Part shown: piece by piece, positions 1-7,926 of the stretch | Position numbering within the stretch: the stretch's first letter is position 1 | Layout of the letters: every line of letters begins with the position of its first letter | Assembly (NCBI GenBank): GCA_016934175.1 | Contig: JAFGTI010000107.1 | Span: 1 to 10,929, forward strand | DNA from: Acholeplasmataceae bacterium | GTDB taxonomy: Bacteria; Bacillota_I; Bacilli_A; Acholeplasmatales; Acholeplasmataceae | DNA: 10,929 nucleotides | Direction: 5' to 3' | The notes under the pieces: generated by a model | What the model was told of the DNA's origin: nothing | What the model saw: only the letters and a program-made list of their open reading frames with translations | Databases searched by the model: none | Program-made: the position numbers and the translations under genes

Positions 1-548
1 CCTACACCTTGCTCACGCATCACGGTAGGTCCAAATGGACTTAAACTGTTAACTCTTTTCGCTTCAATGTGGTTTACTTCAGCCATTGCTCCCGTCAAAG
101 CAACGACAAGTAAATCCATGATAAATCCCGGATTGATACCTGTACCTAGGACAGTTACTCCATAAGCCTTAGCTAAAAAATCAATTTGTTTAGCTAAAAC
201 TGGTTCATTCGCATAAGGATAAGCCATTTCTTCTGCAGTAGAAATACAATTAATTCCTTGAATGACAATCTTCTGAATTTTATCAAATGCATCTTTTACA
301 AAACTATCCGTACATAATAAAACAACATCAGACTTTTCTGATCTCAATACTAAATCGATATTTGAATTAATCAAAATGGGTTCATGATCTGATTTAATAT
401 TTAAAATATCTAAGAAATTTTTGTTTTCATACTCTGGATTTAAATCGCAAATACCGACAATTTGTACACCTTTTTTGTAAAGCAGCATTTCTGCCATACC
501 TTTACCCATTGCTCCAAATCCCCAAATAATGACTCTAATTTTTTCCAT
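1..548 (-). CDS. ord: 2,4-diaminopentanoate dehydrogenase-like protein (N-terminal part, cut by window edge)
   Basis: NAD(P)-dependent amine dehydrogenase resembling Ord, which oxidatively deaminates 2,4-diaminopentanoate in ornithine fermentation. I read the first 182 residues; the C-terminal part lies beyond the left edge. The N-terminus is a Rossmann strand and loop, VIIWGFGAMGKG, with the GxGxxG glycines at residues 10, 12 and 15. An acidic position follows the second strand (CDLNPEY), and GTGINPGFIMD near residues 136-146 is typical of this dihydrodipicolinate-reductase-like family. The ATG at 548 follows AAGAGGTG with suitable spacing and lies 10 nt after the stop of the adenosyltransferase gene, so it belongs to the operon. 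The family assignment is by recognition. The substrate is inferred and could be 2,4-diaminopentanoate or 2,5-diaminohexanoate, the product of KamDE acting on D-lysine. Confidence 0.75.
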   Translation of the reverse strand, partial: MEKIRVIIWGFGAMGKGMAEMLLYKKGVQIVGICDLNPEYENKNFLDILNIKSDHEPILINSNIDLVLRSEKSDVVLLCTDSFVKDAFDKIQKIVIQGINCISTAEEMAYPYANEPVLAKQIDFLAKAYGVTVLGTGINPGFIMDLLVVALTGAMAEVNHIEAKRVNSLSPFGPTVMREQGV

Positions 549-558
549 AATACACCTC

Positions 559-1056
559 TTATAATTCATCAAATACTCTGGCAAGTGTAAATAGATAATC
601 TGACAATCTATTGACGTACTGCAAAGTATTTTTATTAACTTCTTGTTGTTCAGCTAATAAGACTAATTCTCTTTCAGCTCTTCTGATTGTAACTCTTGCT
701 AGATTTAACCATGAAGCAGCAAGTGTTTGATCCAATTTTATAAATTTTGTTAATGGTTGAAGTTTTTTATCATAATTATCAATTCTAGATTCCAACCATG
801 ATACATTATCTTGAGATATAATCACTTGATTTGGATTGTTTAAGGCAATCTCATGACAGATGGAAAATAAATGGTCATGTATTTGATTGATTTCAAGTTT
901 GATATCATTATTATCAATAGCATGTTTAGACATTAATAAAAATGCCATCGCTTCATCTAAAGCCCCATTGACGGATATATGTAAATCAGTTTTACTTACA
1001 CGTTTTGTTAAAAGATCAGTTTGACCCAAGTCTCCTCTTTTTGTATATATTTTCAT
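559..1056 (-). CDS. PduO-type ATP:cob(I)alamin adenosyltransferase
   Basis: Transfers the adenosyl group of ATP to cob(I)alamin, making the adenosylcobalamin that lysine 5,6-aminomutase needs. The 165 residues fit a single-domain PduO-type enzyme. The N-terminal ATP-binding stretch reads YTKRGDLGQTDL (residues 4-15), followed by KRVSKTD (18-24). The helix with the family's RRAER signature is at 125-129, and YVNRLSDYLFTLAR at 147-160 is the typical C-terminal motif. Two places differ from the common form: R7 stands where Thr of the usual TGD motif is found, and NGALDEAMA (30-38) replaces the usual YGxVDELNS. The ATG at 1056 has AGGAGG 6 nt upstream. It follows kamE after a 51-nt gap, the largest inside the operon, and its position next to kamDE supports a dedicated cofactor-supply role. 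Confidence 0.88.
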   Translation of the reverse strand: MKIYTKRGDLGQTDLLTKRVSKTDLHISVNGALDEAMAFLLMSKHAIDNNDIKLEINQIHDHLFSICHEIALNNPNQVIISQDNVSWLESRIDNYDKKLQPLTKFIKLDQTLAASWLNLARVTIRRAERELVLLAEQQEVNKNTLQYVNRLSDYLFTLARVFDEL

Positions 1057-1068
1057 TGGAAACCTCCT

Positions 1069-1104
1069 AGATTGATACTTCTATTCTACCATATAATTCA
1101 ATCT
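1069..1104 (-). repeat. Short inverted repeat between kamE and the adenosyltransferase gene
   Basis: In the minus-strand transcript AGATTGA (1104-1098) is complementary to TCAATCT (1075-1069), giving a 7-bp stem with a 22-nt loop. It ends directly before the AGGAGG of the adenosyltransferase gene. There is no U-tract, so it is not an intrinsic terminator. The loop also holds TGGTAGAAT, which resembles an extended -10 box, but no good -35 precedes it. It could be an RNA-processing or translation-tuning hairpin, or chance. Confidence 0.3.
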
Positions 1105-1107
1105 ATC

Positions 1108-1869
1108 TCATTTCTCTTTTTTAACTTTCACTTGTTTTTGTTTTAATGCTTGTACAGCGAAACTTGCTACATCAAAAGCATATTTTTTGGATCCGAATCC
1201 AGCATCATATCCTAATTCTTTCGCTAATCCATGGCTAATTCTTGCTCCACCAATAATGACAATAAACTGATCTCTTTTATTTTCAGCTTCTAACAATTCA
1301 ATAAAGCTTGTTAAATTTTGAATATGAATATTCTTTTGTGTCACGGTTTGACTGACTAAAATGACATCTGCTTGATATTCAATCGCTTTCTCCAAGAGTG
1401 TCTCATTATCAACTTGTCCTCCAAGATTGATAGCGATGATACCTTTATATCTTTCGAGTCCATAATTGCCATTGTACCCCTTCATATTCATAATTGCATC
1501 AATACCAACTGTATGTGCATCGGTTCCTGTAGAAGCTCCTATAAATACTAAAGGTGTGCTGAAGTTTTCTTCAATATACTTTTCAATTTCTTCTTTACTC
1601 ATTGATTTAGATTCTACTTCAACAACATTTAAGATACTTTCATCAATTTGGTGCTCAACAGTTCCATAAACAATATAAAAACTAAAACCATCACTTAATG
1701 GTGTGCTATGAACTACAGCCGGATCATGAACCCCCATTTTAATTGCCATTTGTTTAGCAGTTTCTTCACCTAAAGTGTTGCATGGAACAGGTAAAGAAAA
1801 GCTCAATTGTACTTTTCCGTCATTCAAAGTATCACCATAAGGACGAATCATCTTTTTTTGATCAGACAT
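1108..1869 (-). CDS. kamE: Lysine 5,6-aminomutase, beta (cobalamin-binding) subunit
   Basis: Small subunit of the adenosylcobalamin- and PLP-dependent mutase that moves the terminal amino group of beta-lysine from C6 to C5, giving 3,5-diaminohexanoate; D-lysine gives 2,5-diaminohexanoate. The 253 residues comprise an N-terminal domain (about 1-100) and a B12-binding Rossmann domain. The base-off cobalamin motif DxHxxG is DAHTVG at 117-122, so H119 is the predicted cobalt ligand. K130 in MNMKG is the predicted PLP Schiff-base lysine. The spacing of 11 between these two equals that of His133 and Lys144 in the Clostridium sticklandii enzyme as I recall them. IIGGARIS (205-212) fits the B12 nucleotide-tail pocket. 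The gene overlaps kamD by 8 nt. Its ribosome binding site is an unusual run of seven G residues (1880-1874) encoded inside the end of kamD. Confidence 0.96.
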   Translation of the reverse strand: MSDQKKMIRPYGDTLNDGKVQLSFSLPVPCNTLGEETAKQMAIKMGVHDPAVVHSTPLSDGFSFYIVYGTVEHQIDESILNVVEVESKSMSKEEIEKYIEENFSTPLVFIGASTGTDAHTVGIDAIMNMKGYNGNYGLERYKGIIAINLGGQVDNETLLEKAIEYQADVILVSQTVTQKNIHIQNLTSFIELLEAENKRDQFIVIIGGARISHGLAKELGYDAGFGSKKYAFDVASFAVQALKQKQVKVKKEK

Positions 1870-3430
1870 GATACCCCCCCTTCATTGAATCGATAAAATA
1901 ATCGATGAGTGGGTTTTGATAAAAGGTGTGCTTTTTAATCACTCCACTAAGTCCCTTACCACCATCTTCATGTCGAGAAATGCCAGCAAATGTTCCTTTT
2001 TCTAATGTTTTAAAAAGACCTTCTTGTTTAATTTCCAAAAGTAAATCATTCGCTTTACCAAGCACCTCATATGCTCTTTGAACAATGATACCATTTGGAT
2101 TATAAGTGATTTCATTTCCAAAATCTTTAAAAGCTTTTTCAATATAAATTGCATTATCTAAAGCAACAGCTCTATCACTCATAAACGGTGTGTGTATAGC
2201 TTCTGTCATCATCCCAAGTAAGTGGATAGATTGAGAGGAAGTAACTGCAGCAATGTTGAACAAAGCATTTTGAACATTCCCTTTAAATATATCGCCTGTC
2301 ATATGCTTTGTAGGTGGCATATATTTTAACGGTGCATTTGGGAATATCTCTCTAGACATTTCTGCTTGAGCAAGTTCATATAAAAAACTATTTTCAATTT
2401 CAGGATTAATCTCATATGCATGACCAAGACCCATCAGTGATTCATCCATATAAGCTTTTTTTGCAAACTGCTCGTTAATGAATTGTGAAGCTAAAACTGT
2501 ATGTGCATGATCAAATGCATCAGAGGTTGTTAAATAATTATCTTCACCTGTATTGATAACTATGTTTGCATAAGCTCCTAAAACTCTCGAAAAGTATTGA
2601 TCAATCAATGTTCTCTTCATGTTGATATCTCTAAATATAATGCCATACATTGAATCATTTAACATCATATCTAAACGTTCAATCGCTCCAATTGCAGCTA
2701 TTTCAGGCATGCATAAACCCGATGCATAATTGACGAGTTTCACATATCTATTTTCTTGTTGTGAAACTTCATCTAAAGCTTTTCTCATTAATCTAAAATT
2801 TTCTTGAGTTGCGTATGTCCCACCAAAACCTTCCGTTGTCGCCCCATACGGTACGTAATCTAGAAGTGATTGTCCTGTACTTCTGATTACAGCAATAATT
2901 TCAGCACCTCTCTTAACTGCAGAGACTGCTTGCTTAATATCTTCGTGAATATTACCTGTAGCAACAATAACATATTTTTGAGGTGTACTCTTTTTTGGAG
3001 TATCCTCTATCCATCTTTTTCTCAGTAATCTCATCTCATCTATCTGTTTCAAGACTTTTTCGAAGTATTGTGTTAAATCGCTTAAATAAGGGCTTTTCTT
3101 GTAGTCCTTATATTTAATTAAACTTAATTTTTTTAAAGAAACTTCTAAAGCAACTTCTTGTGGAGAAAGCCTTAAATCATGAGTTGCATAAGAAATATAA
3201 TGGCAAATACCCAATGATAAATCTGCTTCATTTTTAATATGATCAATCACCACATTAACCAATGGAACACCAAAATCATTGATACCATCCACGCCCAATA
3301 AACGCAAAATAGAACGTTCAACCGAGACTGTTGTATGTAGATCAATAAATGCTTGTATTTGACTTGCTATTGCTTCTGCACTTTTTCTACAAGTCTCTAT
3401 TTGTTCTTGATTTAAATTTAATTTAGACAT
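1862..3430 (-). CDS. kamD: Lysine 5,6-aminomutase, alpha subunit
   Basis: Large catalytic subunit of lysine 5,6-aminomutase. It forms the TIM-barrel active site that binds PLP, substrate and the adenosyl group of the cofactor carried on KamE. The length of 522 residues is close to the known alpha subunits. Conserved stretches are VATGNIHED (156-164), VIRSTGQSLLDYVPYG (181-196), GFGGTYATQEN (201-211), NYASGLCMPE (234-243) and SMYGIIFRDINM (260-271). Y262 in MYG, S188 and S237 sit one residue from the PLP-contacting Tyr263, Ser189 and Ser238 that I recall from the C. sticklandii structure, so the active site looks intact. The ATG at 3430 has AGGAGG 6 nt upstream. It overlaps kamB by 8 nt and kamE by 8 nt, consistent with translational coupling and equal subunit synthesis. 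Confidence 0.96.
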   Translation of the reverse strand: MSKLNLNQEQIETCRKSAEAIASQIQAFIDLHTTVSVERSILRLLGVDGINDFGVPLVNVVIDHIKNEADLSLGICHYISYATHDLRLSPQEVALEVSLKKLSLIKYKDYKKSPYLSDLTQYFEKVLKQIDEMRLLRKRWIEDTPKKSTPQKYVIVATGNIHEDIKQAVSAVKRGAEIIAVIRSTGQSLLDYVPYGATTEGFGGTYATQENFRLMRKALDEVSQQENRYVKLVNYASGLCMPEIAAIGAIERLDMMLNDSMYGIIFRDINMKRTLIDQYFSRVLGAYANIVINTGEDNYLTTSDAFDHAHTVLASQFINEQFAKKAYMDESLMGLGHAYEINPEIENSFLYELAQAEMSREIFPNAPLKYMPPTKHMTGDIFKGNVQNALFNIAAVTSSQSIHLLGMMTEAIHTPFMSDRAVALDNAIYIEKAFKDFGNEITYNPNGIIVQRAYEVLGKANDLLLEIKQEGLFKTLEKGTFAGISRHEDGGKGLSGVIKKHTFYQNPLIDYFIDSMKGGYHV

Positions 3431-4412
3431 GATTAACCTCCTGATTTATGACATTGTAAATCGGAATAGAAATAATGTTTTCCATCGCTTTTTTGAATTC
3501 CGTTTTATCATAATGATTTCCTTGTGGACTCCAAGGATTGATTGTGACGCATAAAAGCGGACACGGATGAATAACATTAATACTAATCTGTAACTTCTTT
3601 AAATAATTGAACTCTTTTTCATTAATTAATAATTTTGTTGGATCATCACAAACCAAAGTAAACTCTGACATCATTCTTTCAATGAAAAAGTTTATCATTT
3701 TCGGTGTGATTGCTCCTTTAATATAGAGCATATCAATTTTATCGTTTATCTCTGAAAGTGCATGTTTAATCGTTTCAATTTTCTTATTATCATAGACTAG
3801 ATGATGAAAAGTTGTTTGAATAATCATCATTTCATCAGGAATCTTATCTAGTCGATATGACCTATTTAAATTGAATGAATCGACAATCATTTTTGTCTGT
3901 TTAATCGTTTCATTCATGAGGGGACTAACGGCGGCACCTGCAGCTAATATGATTGCATCTATCTGATCAATATTTGCAAATGTCATTCTGTTAAATGCTC
4001 CATCAACAATGATTTTATCAACAAAAACTTTCATCTTTTTAAGTACTTGATTGAGTTCTTTGTTCGTTGTCGGTCCGGCAATAACCATATTCCCATCGGA
4101 TAGAATCTCAACAATTTGTATACGCCCTAAAGCAGTATAAAAATTAGTCCGGTCTAAGACTTGAAAATTAACATAAGATGCTTCAAGGCATCCGCTAGCA
4201 GTTGCTACGACCATACCTCGTTTAACATGTATTTTTGGCTTAGGTAAAAAATTAATTTGATCCAATGCTTCTCCATCTAAACCAATTGATGTGATTCCTA
4301 TTTTAAGATACCCATATAAAGAAATGATATGATTTAACGTCGTAGTTTTTCCGCTATTCTTCGATAAACCAATAATGCCTAGGGTATCTATAGGATCAAT
4401 GAGATTTTTCAC
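3423..4412 (-). CDS. kamB: KamB-like P-loop protein of the lysine 5,6-aminomutase cluster
   Basis: A 329-residue protein at the kamB position of lysine fermentation clusters, between kamA and kamD. KamB proteins have been proposed to help keep or restore the activity of the B12-dependent mutase; the exact function is not settled. The N-terminus has a nucleotide-binding loop GLSKNSGKTT (15-24). It has the GKT core but an extra residue between the first glycine and GKT compared with the strict Walker A pattern, and it looks more like MobB/CobQ-type loops. KIIVDGAFNRM (about 133-143) may hold the Walker B acidic residue. The start is GTG at 4412, overlapping kamA by 17 nt with only a weak purine-rich ribosome site, so coupled translation is likely. 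A later Met near residue 67 would delete the P-loop and is rejected as the start. Identity as KamB rests mainly on position and the P-loop. Confidence 0.72.
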   Translation of the reverse strand: MKNLIDPIDTLGIIGLSKNSGKTTTLNHIISLYGYLKIGITSIGLDGEALDQINFLPKPKIHVKRGMVVATASGCLEASYVNFQVLDRTNFYTALGRIQIVEILSDGNMVIAGPTTNKELNQVLKKMKVFVDKIIVDGAFNRMTFANIDQIDAIILAAGAAVSPLMNETIKQTKMIVDSFNLNRSYRLDKIPDEMMIIQTTFHHLVYDNKKIETIKHALSEINDKIDMLYIKGAITPKMINFFIERMMSEFTLVCDDPTKLLINEKEFNYLKKLQISINVIHPCPLLCVTINPWSPQGNHYDKTEFKKAMENIISIPIYNVINQEVNHV

Positions 4413-5670
4413 GATCTATTCTTTCTTTTCTTCTTAAATTCTCAGGCTCCAAAGATATTTTATTACCTTCTAATAAACCACTGACACCATCTAATCTTGT
4501 ATTCTTACATTCTTCACATTCACAATGTGAAACATAATTTTCAGGTTCACTATAAGTTGTTATGACACCTTCAAAATTTCTTAGAACAACCTTGCCTGGA
4601 GCTTGTGAGATGACATAATTAGGCATCACAGGAATTTTCCCTCCACCACCAGGTGCATCAATAACAAATGTGGGAACAGCAATTCCACTGATATGGCCGC
4701 GTAATCCTTCAATGATTTCAATACCTTTAGAAACGGATGTTCTAAAGTGCTCTATACCAACTGATAAATCACATTGATATAGGTAATAAGGTCTCACACG
4801 AATAGCAATTAAACCCTTTACCAATTTTCTCATGATATGTACACAATCATTAATACCTCTAAGTAATACACTTTGATTTCCAACAGGAATACCTGCATCA
4901 GCTAACATATCAATTGCTTTTTTGCTTTCGGGAGTAATTTCATTAGGGTGATTAAAATGTGTATTTACCCAAATTGGATGATATTTCTTTAATATATTGA
5001 CTAATTTTTCAGTTACTCTTTGTGGCATCACAACAGGTGTTCTCGTGCCGAAACGAATCACCTGAACATGATCAATTTCACGAAGTTTCTTTAAAATATA
5101 CTCTATTCGTTCATCAGAAACCATAAATGCATCTCCACCACTAAGTAAAACATCATTAATAGCTTCATGATTTCTAATATACTCTATTGCTCTATCGATT
5201 TGTTCTACTTTAAGTTCTGCATCTTTATGTCCTGCAAATCTTCTTCTTGTACAATGTCTACAGTAAGTAGAACACATATCCGTGATTAAAAATAGAACAC
5301 GATCAGGATATCGATGTGTTAATCCAGGCACTGGAGAATCATGATCTTCAGCAAGTGGATCATATATATCGTTGACTCCTTTTATCATTTCACTACCCAA
5401 AGGTATGGCTTGTTGTCTGATTGCACACTTTGGATCATTTGGGTCAATTAAAGTTAAGTAATAAGGAGTAATCGCCATTCTTAGTTTACCTAAAACCTTT
5501 AGAATGGTATCTTCTTCATCCCGAGTTAAACTCATATATTTTTTTAAATCGTTAGCAGTTCTAATTCGGTTTGAAGTCTGCCACTTCCAATTATTCCAGT
5601 CTTCATCTGAAACATGCCCGAAGAACTGCTTCCTTCTTTCCAAATGACTTACATTCAATATAGATTTCAT
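4396..5670 (-). CDS. kamA: Lysine 2,3-aminomutase
   Basis: Radical-SAM, PLP-dependent enzyme converting L-lysine to L-beta-lysine, the first step of the pathway. The 424 residues include every landmark of the clostridial enzyme. The [4Fe-4S]/SAM motif CSTYCRHC has C133, C137 and C140. The PLP lysine is K345 in APGGGGK. Substrate-binding acids are D301 and D338, and the zinc-site cysteines are C276, C383, C385 and C388 (HCECEEC). All these keep the spacing I recall for the C. subterminale enzyme (Lys337, Asp293, Asp330, Cys268, 375, 377, 380). A radical-SAM GGD motif (SGGDAFM) is near 177. Two ATGs are adjacent: the one at 5673 lies only 2 nt after AGGAGG, the one at 5670 lies 5 nt after it, so I chose 5670. 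That ribosome site overlaps the kdd stop codon. Confidence 0.96.
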   Translation of the reverse strand: MKSILNVSHLERRKQFFGHVSDEDWNNWKWQTSNRIRTANDLKKYMSLTRDEEDTILKVLGKLRMAITPYYLTLIDPNDPKCAIRQQAIPLGSEMIKGVNDIYDPLAEDHDSPVPGLTHRYPDRVLFLITDMCSTYCRHCTRRRFAGHKDAELKVEQIDRAIEYIRNHEAINDVLLSGGDAFMVSDERIEYILKKLREIDHVQVIRFGTRTPVVMPQRVTEKLVNILKKYHPIWVNTHFNHPNEITPESKKAIDMLADAGIPVGNQSVLLRGINDCVHIMRKLVKGLIAIRVRPYYLYQCDLSVGIEHFRTSVSKGIEIIEGLRGHISGIAVPTFVIDAPGGGGKIPVMPNYVISQAPGKVVLRNFEGVITTYSEPENYVSHCECEECKNTRLDGVSGLLEGNKISLEPENLRRKERIDREKSH

Positions 5671-5679
5671 CATAGCCTC

Positions 5680-6714
5680 CTAGGCGTAACGCGACATGAA
5701 TAAATCAAATAGTTGTTGATTTTCTCTCAAAATTTCTAATGTAATATTTGCATGATTTTTTGTGTATCCATTACCAATAATCATTGTTATGTCTTTACCA
5801 ATTCCTTCAGCACCTAAAGCTGCTTTAGTAAATGATGTTGCCATTGAGAAGAAATAAACTGTTCCTAATTCTTTTGTACATAAAATTGAAGTCATTTCTG
5901 TATTTTCAGTATTGACAACATTAATTGTTAAATCAGCTAGTTTTCCATCTGTAACTTTAGATAAAGCTTCATAGACTTCAATACTATTGGTTGCACTTTC
6001 GACAATAATATCATCAAAGAGATGATAATCTTTAAGACTTTCAACTTGTGATTCCTTACGTACAAGTCCAATAACTCGACCATTTTTTCCTACTTGCTTT
6101 TTAGCTTCTGAGGCACAAAGGATGCCACTCTTTCCGTTAGCTCCAATAATAAAGACTGTCATGTCTTTTTTAGCTAATTTTCTAACTTGTGCAGGTGCAC
6201 CAGCAACATCAAGAGCTGCCAATACAAACTTTTCATCTAAATCTTCTGGAATTACAGCATAAATACCTGAATCAAAAAGAATAGCTTGACCTTTAATTTT
6301 TACTTGTTCATTTGTAATATTGATAGATATAATTTCATCAATATGTAATGGAGTAAGTGAAAGTGAAACAAGTGTTGCAAGTTTGACTCCTGGACGCAAG
6401 TCCTTACCTGAAAAATCTTTGCCTGCTTCTTTAACAGTACCAATTAACATACCGCCACTCTTTGTTACTGGATTTTGCATCTTACCTTGTTTTTTAACAA
6501 TACCTAAAATCATTTCTTTCATGCGATTAGGATCGTGATCACATGCTTCCTTAATTTGATGAAATGATGCTGAATCAATATTAAGTGTATCTACTTCGAT
6601 TAAACATTCGTTGTCATAACAAACTGGTGTAGAATCAATCTTAAATGCTGCTTGTGGTAATATGCCTTGAGGCTCAATTACGCGATGTGTTCCGTACTTA
6701 CAAAGTTTTTTCAT
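5680..6714 (-). CDS. kdd: L-erythro-3,5-diaminohexanoate dehydrogenase
   Basis: NAD-dependent enzyme that oxidatively deaminates 3,5-diaminohexanoate to 3-keto-5-aminohexanoate with release of ammonia. The 344 residues match the usual Kdd length. The N-terminal domain carries the recognisable [18 protein letters not shown] stretch (6-23). A GroES-like substrate domain runs to about residue 180 and includes SGGMLIGTV (86-94). A Rossmann domain follows with VFIIGANGKSG (187-197), whose glycines 191, 194 and 197 form a GxxGxxG dinucleotide loop. The ATG at 6714 has GGGAGA about 7 nt upstream, and the gene overlaps kce by 17 nt. It lies between kce and kamA, so consecutive pathway enzymes are adjacent. 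Confidence 0.95.
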   Translation of the reverse strand: MKKLCKYGTHRVIEPQGILPQAAFKIDSTPVCYDNECLIEVDTLNIDSASFHQIKEACDHDPNRMKEMILGIVKKQGKMQNPVTKSGGMLIGTVKEAGKDFSGKDLRPGVKLATLVSLSLTPLHIDEIISINITNEQVKIKGQAILFDSGIYAVIPEDLDEKFVLAALDVAGAPAQVRKLAKKDMTVFIIGANGKSGILCASEAKKQVGKNGRVIGLVRKESQVESLKDYHLFDDIIVESATNSIEVYEALSKVTDGKLADLTINVVNTENTEMTSILCTKELGTVYFFSMATSFTKAALGAEGIGKDITMIIGNGYTKNHANITLEILRENQQLFDLFMSRYA

Positions 6715-7540
6715 TTTTTTTCTCCCATATATTTAATATTTTTCTTGTTTCTTCTGGTGTAGCAATTTCACGATTATGCTTCTTTGCTAATTCAACAACC
6801 TTTTTCACTAAATCTTGATTTCCTTGAGCCAATACACCCTTTGATAAATAAATATTATCTTCTAAACCAACTCTCACATGTCCACCATGTTTAATGGCTA
6901 GTTCAGCTAAAGGAAATTCATATCTACCAATACCAGCAACACTAAACGTGCAATCAGTTGGAATACTTTCTTTTAAGAATAAAAAGTCTCTTTCTTCTCC
7001 AGTCATCCCACCATTAACACCTAAGACAAAACTAAAGTGCATTGGATCAAAGATGAATCCTTTTTTATGTAATCTAAGTACTAAATCAATGTGACCTTTT
7101 TCAAAACATTCGAGTTCTGGTACTATATTTTTTTCATGCATAATTTTAGCGAAATACTTAATATCGTTCTCTGTATTCACAAAGATATCATCCCCACCAA
7201 AATTTAAAGTTCCACAATCTAAAGTCGCCATTTCAATAGGAAGTTCAGTGGGTTGCAATCTTTCATCTCTTGTCATGCCAACAGCCCCACCTGTCGAAGG
7301 TTGAATAATGACGTCTGGGCATTTTTTTCTGATTGCTTTCATCGCCTCTTCATATCTATCTTTATCTTGAGTCGGTGTGCCATCGTCATTTCTCACATGA
7401 AGATGAATGATTGAAGCACCAGCAAGATAGGCTTGATAAGCTTGTTCAGCAGTTTCTTCAATCGTATAAGGAATAAATGGATTATCTTGTTTTGTTACCT
7501 CTGCACCAGATATTGCGCAAGTAATAATCAATTTATTCAT
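6698..7540 (-). CDS. kce: 3-keto-5-aminohexanoate cleavage enzyme
   Basis: Zinc enzyme of the BKACE family that condenses 3-keto-5-aminohexanoate with acetyl-CoA and splits it to acetoacetate and 3-aminobutyryl-CoA. The 280 residues form a TIM barrel. Zinc ligands are predicted as H46 and H48 (IHLHVR) and E227 (VGLEDN). Other active-site positions of the characterised Kce as I recall them are also present: E14, S82 and T106 at identical numbers, and R223 and D228 shifted by three, like the zinc glutamate. This near-exact correspondence supports true Kce activity rather than a different BKACE specificity. The ATG at 7540 overlaps the end of kal by 8 nt and has only a weak ribosome site, suggesting coupling to kal. 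Confidence 0.96.
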   Translation of the reverse strand: MNKLIITCAISGAEVTKQDNPFIPYTIEETAEQAYQAYLAGASIIHLHVRNDDGTPTQDKDRYEEAMKAIRKKCPDVIIQPSTGGAVGMTRDERLQPTELPIEMATLDCGTLNFGGDDIFVNTENDIKYFAKIMHEKNIVPELECFEKGHIDLVLRLHKKGFIFDPMHFSFVLGVNGGMTGEERDFLFLKESIPTDCTFSVAGIGRYEFPLAELAIKHGGHVRVGLEDNIYLSKGVLAQGNQDLVKKVVELAKKHNREIATPEETRKILNIWEKKNEKTL

Positions 7541-7925
7541 GTTTAATTCTCATTTTTTCCTTAGGAACAATGCAAGTTCCTATAGCTTTTGTTGTTAAAA
7601 CCTTATTTTCTAAGACATCAGCTGCACTTGAATTAATATCTGGACGCGCACTAATTACCTTGTAACAAGTAAAACTCATTTTTCTTGAAGTCTTTCCCAT
7701 TTCAACAAGTTCAGCCGTTACTTCAATGAAATCACCCGCATATAGAGGCGCTAAGAAATCTACAGACTCATATGCTCTAAATAATCCTTCATCTCCATCA
7801 AGAATAATAAGAAGTTCTGTAGCAACATCACCAAATAAAGCAAGTACTTTGGCTCCATCAACTAAATTTCCACCATAATGTGCATCTTGTTGACTTAGTC
7901 TTAATCTATGTATCACTTTTTGCAT
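7533..7925 (-). CDS. kal: 3-aminobutyryl-CoA ammonia-lyase
   Basis: Eliminates ammonia from L-3-aminobutyryl-CoA to give crotonyl-CoA. The 130-residue protein has a hotdog (thioesterase-like) pattern. [18 protein letters not shown] (16-33) forms the start of the central helix and is characteristic of Kal. The strands around [24 protein letters not shown] (54-77) are typical hotdog beta-strands. The ATG at 7925 has GGAGGT 5 nt upstream; that site is encoded by the last codons of atoA, whose stop ends 1 nt before the kal start. The downstream neighbour is kce, which makes its substrate, so function is well supported by context as well as sequence. Confidence 0.93.
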   Translation of the reverse strand: MQKVIHRLRLSQQDAHYGGNLVDGAKVLALFGDVATELLIILDGDEGLFRAYESVDFLAPLYAGDFIEVTAELVEMGKTSRKMSFTCYKVISARPDINSSAADVLENKVLTTKAIGTCIVPKEKMRIKHE

Positions 7926-7926
7926 C

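Noticed and set aside
1466..1669. Plus-strand open frame of 67 codons antisense to kamE
   Set aside because: It lies wholly inside a well-supported gene, has no convincing ribosome site and no recognisable protein features.
6320..6538. Plus-strand open frame of 72 codons antisense to kdd
   Set aside because: Shadow of the kdd coding sequence; Ser/Pro-rich composition is the typical reverse image of an AT-rich gene.
6894..7094. Plus-strand open frame of 66 codons antisense to kce
   Set aside because: Shadow of kce, whose zinc and active-site residues are all in place on the other strand.
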